NCBI GenBank assembly: GCA_036346405.1
Contig: CM070562.1
Location: 68,033,482-68,097,481 of the forward strand
Reading direction: 5' to 3'
Length of the DNA stretch: 64,000 nucleotides
Source: Phyllostachys edulis
Lineage: Eukaryota; Streptophyta; Magnoliopsida; Poales; Poaceae
Shown here: in pieces, positions 57,375 to 64,000 of the stretch
Layout of the letters: each line of letters begins with the position of its first letter
Position numbering within the stretch: position 1 is the stretch's first letter
The notes under the pieces: generated by a model
Told to the model about the DNA's origin: nothing
The model's database searches: none
Seen by the model: only the letters and a program-made list of their open reading frames with translations
Translations under genes and position numbers: made by a program

Positions 57375-58421
57375 TGATACGGGGGTTCCTGATCTTCTCG
57401 ACGTAGGATCGAAGATAACTTGCACACTTGACTTGACAAATCGTAGTTGCTCACCCGATGCCAATGCATGAACTTGCAACTCTTTAATTCGCCCAATCTC
57501 ATGTGTACTCCACCCGACCACAAAGTGGAGTTTTACCGATCACTCAATTCCCAACGGAAAGACAGAACGGTCTTTGGAAGAAAACGCCCTATTCCCCTTC
57601 AAGTCGTTGGCCTTCACCAAACTACTTGGAAGAATCAAGCATTGATGCAATAAGCAATCAAAATCTTTAATTGTGGTCTCAAGATACAATGGGGGTCTAC
57701 CCCTCAATATATAGTGCCCTTCTCCACCTTATGGCTGGCCAAGAGGCCCTACTCCTATTCTATTTCAGAATTAGAACTCCTACTCCAATTCGGACACAAT
57801 CTAAAACAAACAAAGGAAACTCTGAGTTTACAACCATCACATTGTTTCGGTCATATCTTTTGATACGTGATGAATCTAAGGCTGAGCGAGTATCCGTTGG
57901 ATTGGGCTTGAAGTTAGCTTTCCAACAAGTATAAGAACACCCAAATCGGACTCCGTTGGTGAAAGTTATGACCTTTTTAATTCGGACTGTACTGCTGATT
58001 CCGAATCCGATTTTGATGCTGATTCCGAATCCGAATTTAATCCAAACCTTCCTAACTTCAATTTCATTAATTGAAACGACTTGAATCCGTGTGAAACTTG
58101 AGAAAGGGACTCTTGTAAGCCTTTGGAAAGTCATGGCAAAGCTGGATATCTTTCCAAGATGTCGTACATGCCGCGAAATCATCAACTTTGTCAACTCTCG
58201 CGTGTTGGTCGGTCTGAATGTGCAGCATGGACTCGAATAGCCATAACTTTTTGTAGAAAGCTCCAAATCACGTGCCGTTTGATCCATTGGAAAGTAGACT
58301 TGATAAGCTTTCCAAATATATATATTGTTCATGCTAGATCCTTCCGAGTTGCTACGAAGATCGTCATGAACCCATACCTTCCATGCGTCCCATAGGCTGC
58401 TTGCTATTTTTGTGAGCATCA
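57375..58421 (-). mobile_element. LTR K (TGATACGGGGG family), inserted in LTR F
   Basis: The plus strand starts TGATACGGGGGTTCCTGATC and ends GTGAGCATCA. If read on the minus strand it would start TGATGCTCACAAAAATAG and be preceded by CTTCTCGGGGTGTTT, a plausible PPT, so I favour minus orientation. The start resembles fragment J. No target-site duplication was found around 57375-58740. Confidence 0.5.
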
Positions 58422-58740
58422 AAACACCCCGAGAAGCATCGTGTTCTGATATTCACATAAGGCATCTCCTTTAAACCTAACAATAAGCGATGACCCGCTA
58501 TTAGGTAGTATAATATTCTCAATTAAACTTAAAGAAAATTCATGGAACAGATTCACCTGTCGGTTAAGCTTCTTTGCACAAGCTTCACCCAGAAGCTTCT
58601 CTTGTTCTTCAACTCTTTTAGTAAGCTCATGTTGTTCTGAAGTACTTGTTGAATTGAAAACACTATATGGAACAGCGTAGCTAAGGATGTCCGCATCAAT
58701 GTTTGTATGCTGTCGGGCAGCCACATGTAGATGTTCAGTT
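58422..58740 (-). pseudogene. Unidentified coding-like fragment beside LTR K
   Basis: The minus frame 58724-58419 (101 residues) contains TKRVEEQEKLLGEACAKKLN, HEFSLSLIENIIL and SSLIVRFKGDALCEY. It has normal amino-acid balance and a coiled-coil-like helix, unlike composition-driven frames nearby. I do not recognise it: it is not obviously gag, RT, RNase H or integrase. It may be the C-terminal end of element K or a captured host gene piece. Confidence 0.35.
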
Positions 58741-59315
58741 GATGTCTAATGTTAATTATTCGCTGTTATTTAAAGTATCAGAAATGTTTGCTCACTTGCC
58801 ATTTTAATCTACTACTTGTATTCCAAATGAAATATTGCTTTGTGCTGAAAATGAACCCTACAGCCTTCTCCTTTGAGTAGAGCCTGCATATAGCTATGTA
58901 TATACTTGCTAAAGTCTTGCGGAGTACATTTGTGTACTCATTGTTTGCTTTTATTTACTAATATGGACAGCAGGTATTGAAATCAATTCGGGTAAGGAAA
59001 GATGAGCAAGAAATGTCGATTTGCTAAGGTTTTAACCCCAGTCTGTTGCCTTCCAGGTAATGGCAAGCCATTGGGACTCCAATGCTGATTAAATTATGGT
59101 CTTATTTCAGTTCTTTTATTGTTTTTCGCTACGTGCTTGATATTTTCTCTTATGGTATTGTAATAACCTATGTACGGTTTGATACTGTTTGTGAAGGTGT
59201 ATGTGTACCACTCCTGGGAGGTACATAATACACTGAGAGCTGGGAAATTTAATTTGTGATGCTATGATCAAATGGAGGGTTAAGCATTATGAGCTAAATC
59301 GCTCGGCGGCTCTCA

Positions 59316-60675
59316 TCGGAATCAAGGTATATTGCATTGTTCCTCTTTGGTACAATGACTAAAAGGATCTAGTGGAAACTACTCATGTATGTCGCTATAG
59401 TCATTAAACCTAAGTTCGTTCTACGTATGAAGTACAAATGAAATTTGTATAGCATGTAGTGAAGCACTTACTTCTGGTTGTAGGGCACCAGTATGCAGTC
59501 CTTGTCGCCCTGAGCAAGCAATCCCGTCTTTATGTATTTCACGATGTAGGATGCTTCTTCGGTGATGCATTGCTCAGAGACCAAGTGTGGGTCAAGAAAA
59601 CCCACCGGTTCTAGCCATCGCTCGGCATTTTTCATCATCTATATATACATAAGCAATGAGTTGTGACATTTATCGGTATTACGTGAATGTAGAACTTGAT
59701 TGTACCAAGTTAGTCAGAGTCGAGATCCTAAGTTGGATCGATTTGCCTTCGGTAGGATCGAAATAGTAGTATCGAATCGTAGAATCTACGATTCTACGGA
59801 ATTGTAAAAATACACATATTTAACATCTATACTATAAGTTTGTATGATTCTTATATGGTTTACCACTTGCATGTTCCTTAAAAGCAGCTAGACATACTCC
59901 AGGAATAAAAATAGCTTATCATTATCAAGCTCAAGATTGCTCATGCCATAATATAGATATTTGTATTAGCATTACCACACTGATACAATATTTTGCATGG
60001 TCCTTGTTTATTTATAGTTTCATTCTCAGAAATTAATATCAACAAATTTTGCTCTAAAATAAAATATCAGCAAAGCCTAGCCTCTAAAAAAATTGCCCTA
60101 AGTCTCTACGAGTAGGATCAACAGTGCGATTTGGATCAACAGGCTGTCATGGGTTCGTAGAACCGTAAGACTCTAAGAGTAGGATCGTGATCCTACCTAC
60201 CTTGAGTAGGATCGGATCGACAGTAAGATTTGGATCGACAGGCTGTCGTGGGTTCATAGAATTGTAAGACTCTAAGAGTAGGATCACGATCCTAACTACC
60301 TTGGATTGTACACACTTACAGTGTCCAGTATCGTAGAAGCGAGGCGTCGAGGTCATTGAGGTTGAATAGGTCGAATAAGTTGTCGAAGCCGATGAAGAAG
60401 TGGCCTGGCTCGTGGAAGAAATGCTCATTCGTGTATCTAACGGTGATTCTAGTATCGCACCCCTTCTCTTTGGTCTTCCTCATGTACCAGACATGCAAAG
60501 ACTGGCAACATATTCCAGCATGAGCTAATACTGTGTTGGGGGCCAACAGACTTCCGAGGGAGTATGTCCCGGGCTTGGGAGGCGCCTTAATATTTTTTTG
60601 ATTTCGATTTAGCCTTAACGACTCATCCGCTACACATCTTCCCGTGAGACGACTCGAGAACTGATACGGCGACAC
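59316..60675 (-). pseudogene. Ulp1-like region of CACTA-2 (upstream of insertion F)
   Basis: 60675-60316 reads TVLAHAGICCQSLHVWYMRK, FDNLFDLFNLNDLDASLLRY; after the hAT-like insertion (59706-60303) the match resumes at 59697 and continues to 59316. The His codon expected for a C48-type site is at 59374-59372 and is followed by TAG (59371-59369) where Trp is expected; downstream YLDS keeps its Asp (59323-59321). LTR F begins immediately after. CACTA-1 is broken differently at the same place. Confidence 0.6.
59706..60303. mobile_element. 598-bp hAT-like MITE with perfect 8-bp TSD
   Basis: GATTGTAC flanks both ends (59698-59705 and 60304-60311), and the single copy is present at the empty site in CACTA-1 (as GTACAATC near 34620). 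The ends are imperfect inverted repeats: CAAGTTAGTCAGAGTCG and CAAGGTAGTTAGGATCG. Inside are palindromes such as GTAGAATCTACGATTCTAC and GTAGGATCGTGATCCTAC, and a ~90-bp tandem duplication (about 60110-60295). No ORF. Confidence 0.85.
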
Positions 60676-60682
60676 GCTTTTC

Positions 60683-61054
60683 TTATTCCTTCAGCATCTT
60701 CTCCACGGGAACCGATGAGGCGGCCTTCTGAAGCGGAGAATGAGGTGGAGTCATCGAGGATCCTATTGGAGAGGCATGGTCATGTTGAGATCGCGGCACT
60801 GTAGGGTCCAGGGCGATGTCCTTTTTGGGCCACTGGATAAAAGTGTACATAGTATCCCCTAGTGTTCTGATGTCTTCGTTCGGGTGAATCTCCAGCGGGA
60901 CGGCCATGAAATGGTCATGTACCATGTCCACCTGGACGCTGATGTAACCCTGCGCCAGCTGGGCACCGTGCAGCGCTATCCCTTCGTGGCATGGATACGC
61001 CATCCCCCGCCCAGCCTCAATAGAAATGGACCCAGCCAGCCTCACTTGGAGCAT
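60683..61054 (-). pseudogene. Middle segment of the CACTA-2 gene
   Basis: It is homologous to 33884-34250 of CACTA-1: GSISIEAGRGMAYPCHEGIA, VHDHFMAVPLEIHPNEDIRT, YTFIQWPKKDIALDPTVPRS. The frame is open with no stop over ~124 residues. The function of this segment is unknown to me; it lies between the TNP1-type domain and the Ulp1-like region. Confidence 0.65.
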
Positions 61055-61099
61055 GCAGGGCGTCGGCTCCTACAAAATGATACACAATTAGCTAAGGCG

Positions 61100-62170
61100 T
61101 CCTGTAAGTCTATTTTTGGAGCATTCCAGAGATCTACATTACCTTGATGTCGTCGATAGGTAATTGGACGTCGCCATGTTTAGAATTTTGCGTGGACGCA
61201 ACGCTATTCTGATGTTGAGGAGGACTACCTCCCAAAATAACGAGGGCGGCTTGCGATTTGTTGAGGAGTTGATTTATTTGATTCTGCAATCTTGTTATCT
61301 ATCCTTGAAATTTTGCAGTAAGCTTCTCTACGAACCATTCCTCGCGCTCGGCCTTGGATCTCTTCCTACTCCTATACGTCTCGGAGACATTTGGGAATAC
61401 CTCCCTCCAAGGTACGTAAACCCCAAGGCCTAGAGTGCGACCCGGTTGCTCCTTATTTCCCTAGGTCGTAGATAGTATATCCTTCTCCCTGACTGCTTCA
61501 AAGGAACCTTGGGAAGATTCGGTAGTCAATGCATGCTGCAAGAAACCATCATGTTGTTTTAGACACTATGAAGTTATGGACTTATTAACAACTAGATAAT
61601 TCGACATATTTACCAGACGTTGGGACACTTCCTCGTATATCGGGTTTGTGAAAGAGATGCCGCCCGAAGACGTGGCTAATGCCCATGCTCTTAACCACTT
61701 TCGGGCGTGTTCGTCTGTGATCCCAGCAAATGGCTTGGTTGCATTCTTGTCCTCTGCCGTCCATTGCATGGTTTTACCCGCGTGCCCAATGGTGCTGAGT
61801 TTGTGGGGGTGACTGTTTTGTGCTTGGTGAGACTTGTGTGCCACACTTTGCTCCTGAAATTCGGCCGTCGTCTTCATTCGTACAAAGGTGTCCCATATAT
61901 CCCGCGACAAGAATTTACACTTCGTGAATGGCGTCTGACCCGTATTCACGTACTGTGACAAGTGTGCTCTTGAAGGTCTTCCACGCGTATCCTATCGCGA
62001 GCAACGTCTGCCATTCCACGCATGCCTAGTCTGCTTCGAAGATAGTGAACGAGCATGAAATATCAGTCCACAACTGGCCTCTCTCTACGTCTGTCAGAGA
62101 CTTCCAGCTTGGTGTGGTGATGGGGACCCGTTCCCTGCTAAGTATCACACAGATGGTCTCGAATTTTGAC
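61100..62170 (-). pseudogene. TNP1-type (Transposase_24-like) region of CACTA-2
   Basis: 61961-61566 has QTPFTKCKFLSRDIWDTFVR, MKTTAEFQEQSVAH, ITDEHARKWLRAWALATSS and EEVSQRLVNMSNYLVVNKSI, homologous to 33020-33360. Here the ITDEHARKWL stretch is intact, which shows where CACTA-1 is frameshifted. Minus frames at 61100-61450 correspond to the second exon (Arg/Lys-rich, coiled coil). Upstream, 62170-61962 is frame-broken TNP1 N-terminus. Confidence 0.65.
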
Positions 62171-63423
62171 AATCATCATCGAGCTATCCAACAGAACCCA
62201 CTAAAATCTCTTTGCAATATATCTCCCAGTGCTAGTCACAAAAATCATCTCAATCACAGATCAAAGCCATTCGCCGCGTCTTCGATCAGAAACAAAAACG
62301 CAAACCCAAACCCAAATGATTTCGATCAGAAGTAGAGTTGCAGAAGAATTTAATCTCTGCCTCCTCAAAACTTAGTCTATACTCTTCATTAAATGATCAT
62401 GACAAAAGTTTCAATTCTTGAGCTCTAAACAAACTTTACTAAAATGTCAATATAACCCAACTGATAAAGACCACAAAAAGAACTTCTAGTTTAAACTTAT
62501 ACTTTTTGTCAGCAACAGATCACCAAAGAAACTCAAAACCACTACTGTTATTTACAGAAGACCATAAAAATGATAACAAAATTCATTACTTCAATCTATA
62601 AGCGAACAGATTACTAATGAATTCACAGAAAACACAGATTTCTACATTCAGCCATTCGGTTAACAAAATAACCAGCAGCACAACTATTCAGAATGATCAG
62701 ATTGAGTATTACAGAAAGAACAGAATAAATAGAGACAATATGGCAGTAGCAAGCAAACCTTTAGAGCTCAAAAACTAAAATAGAGATTCTATCAATTTCA
62801 ATATTAGACTAATATCATCACTGAGCAGTTTAACCGAGCCTACAAAACCCACTTTGTTATTTCTCTCAGTACAAGAATCAAATCAAATACATAATTTGAA
62901 GCCAATTCAGCACACACATATCTCTCAGTGCATGAATCAAATCAAATAGATAATTTGAAGCCAATTCAGCACACACATATATATAACCAAAGTGAACCAA
63001 AATGGATTGCAAGTGTTTCATTGCAACTTGTCAGGGTATGGACACTATGGATCCAAGCCACTTAATTACACAGGAGCGGAGACGTACCTTGGGAGGTGGC
63101 TTCGGATGGCGGTGGTGGAGGAAGGGGGAGGAGGAGGCCGAGTGGCGTGGCTCTAGCATGGAGGAGGAGACCAAGTGCCGCGACGCAGGGTAGGAGGTGT
63201 CAGGGAGGGGGATTCGGGTGGCGCCAGCACGACTTGGGGGCGGCCGTTGGGGAGGAGGCTTCGGGCGGCGGCAGCGTCATCGATGTCAGGGGCGCTCGGG
63301 TGGGGAGGCAAATGAGCGAGAGTAAGGGACTAAGGGCGCTGGGGAGGTGAACAGGTGAGAGTAAGGGCGAGTGACGAGTAAGGGTGCAAACCCTATCGGT
63401 TCCCTACTAATAAAGGGATATCA
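62171..63423 (-). other. Intron-like DNA and GC-rich leader of the CACTA-2 gene
   Basis: 62340-63000 is AT-rich with no gene. It includes a direct duplication of ~60 bp (about 62877-62985, AATTTGAAGCCAATTCAGCA in each copy). 63060-63400 is GGAGG-rich (minus CCTCC-rich), matching the leader position in CACTA-1. Frames there are composition artefacts. Confidence 0.45.
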
Positions 63424-63665
63424 CAGATGATTCTATTATGGAACCATCTGTGATAAGTAATCACAGACGGTTCCATAATAGAACTGTCTGTGATATGTGA
63501 CCATATCATAGACGGTTCTATTATGGAACCGTCTGTAATTACTTAACACAGACGATTCTATTAACCGTATGTGATATGCGATCATATCATAGACGGTTCT
63601 ATTATGGAACCATCTATGATTACTTAACACAGACGTTTATATAATAGAACCGTCTGTGGTATGCT
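63424..63665. repeat. Subterminal-type hairpin block of CACTA-2
   Basis: Six or more ATCACAGACGGTTCTATTAT / GGAACCGTCTGTGAT-like pairs, some degenerate. The same arrangement is seen at 31155-31290. Confidence 0.85.
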
Positions 63666-64000
63666 ACTATGTGATAGTTCATTCTATAGCTACTATATTT
63701 TTCGGCTAGCACGGGGCCAAATTAAAAAAATTCATAAATATGTGCAACAAGTATTCTATAGCAGCACATGAACCTTCTAAGCCATACAAGAGTAGGGAGA
63801 CGTTAAGTTCATCATTTTTGACATATTAGGACATGAGATAAATAGGTTGTACAAGTGAACAAGATTACCATTCCACATTACAATGAAGTCCACATCGACA
63901 GCAAAATCAGAGACAACAAATCCATAACACATTAACACGTGACATCAAAATAAGAGATTACAAGTCCAAAACACATGGCAAGTCCACATTGACAGCGAAA
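63666..64000. other. Unassigned right edge
   Basis: AT-rich. It has no CACTA terminus, no ORF and no match to other parts of the window that I can see. It may be the inner part of CACTA-2 or flanking DNA. Confidence 0.3.

Larger units (their letters stand above)
52547..59315 (+). mobile_element. Long LTR F, probably a solo LTR, with a nested insertion
   Basis: It starts TGTAACAACCCAAAATCC and ends GGCGGCTCTCA, inserted in the Ulp1-like part of CACTA-2. The flanks CGAAT and CGGAAT are a possible degenerate 5-bp target-site duplication. Layout follows the other long LTRs: AT-rich start, GC-rich block with CTATAAAA (53863-53870), a long AT-rich stretch (54600-56200) with no gene, an exon-like module at 56290-56321, and a CTAGGTTCTCCA / CCATACGGGCGGCTCGTAGTT stretch shared with LTR E. 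No PBS or gag-pol follows, so it looks solo. 57375-58740 is foreign. ORFs at 53515-54591 are Pro/Ser-rich composition artefacts. Confidence 0.75.
51315..64000 (-). mobile_element. CACTA-2 (minus strand), interrupted and running to the window edge
   Basis: The terminus CACTACTACAGAGAGGGTC at 51315 is followed by CACAGACGG hairpins. From about 51720 to 52546 and again from 59316 to about 63665, the minus strand matches the TNP1/Ulp1-like half of CACTA-1. The gap 52547-59315 is LTR F. A 598-bp element is inserted at 59706-60303. The hairpin block at 63424-63665 matches the internal block of CACTA-1. The opposite terminus is not in the window. Confidence 0.8.

Overview
The window looks like nuclear DNA of a grass (Poaceae), probably Oryza or a close relative. 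The evidence is long-LTR Ty3/gypsy elements of Tekay/Del type starting TGTAACATCC and primed by initiator tRNA-Met, gypsy elements of a second kind with a gGCrCCGTCCGTGG primer site, CACTA elements with grass-type CACAGACGGTT subterminal hairpins, and one very GC-rich intronless P450 gene typical of grasses. I see no tRNA, rRNA or bacterial gene. Nearly all of the 64 kb is nested, decayed transposon. The one convincing host gene is a CYP86B-type cytochrome P450 on the minus strand at 48976-50562.

Layout, left to right. 1-3612: minus-strand long LTR (G) running off the left edge, with a striking array of 42-bp palindromes every ~81 bp. 3613-12717: minus-strand gypsy element A, with a 3.3-kb LTR, PBS, an extra ORF before gag, broken gag and pol, and a 3' LTR cut to 73 bp. 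12718-24686: plus-strand gypsy element E, whose two long LTRs flank gag and PR-RT-RNase H; integrase is replaced by unrelated DNA. 24687-25077: fragment of another long LTR (H). 25078-47451: minus-strand gypsy element C, identified by LTR copies at both ends. It carries an intron-containing antisense gene near its 3' LTR and is swollen by later DNA: CACTA-1 (27967-35290), a non-autonomous long-LTR element D (35291-41440), an LTR fragment J (41441-42022) and a related gypsy element B (42023-45848). 47452-51314: the P450 gene with flanks holding hAT-like MITEs and an (AT)17 microsatellite. 51315-64000: minus-strand CACTA-2, interrupted by a 6.8-kb long-LTR insertion (F, itself carrying a 1.4-kb insertion) and by a 598-bp element with a perfect 8-bp target-site duplication.

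The transposon genes are all broken, by amber codons (several explicable as CAG to TAG), frameshifts, lost catalytic residues and missing domains. Several junctions lack target-site duplications and look like deletion or illegitimate-recombination joints.

The most unusual signals are regulatory or structural. (i) Short acidic exon-like modules, each preceded by a 3' splice-site-like AG and closed by a stop, recur inside otherwise divergent long LTRs. (ii) The ~81-bp-period palindrome array lies in LTR G. (iii) A 29-bp-period dyad array is shared between the LTRs of element C and an intron of its antisense gene. All coordinates of element ends and splice sites were read by eye; no database or alignment was used.
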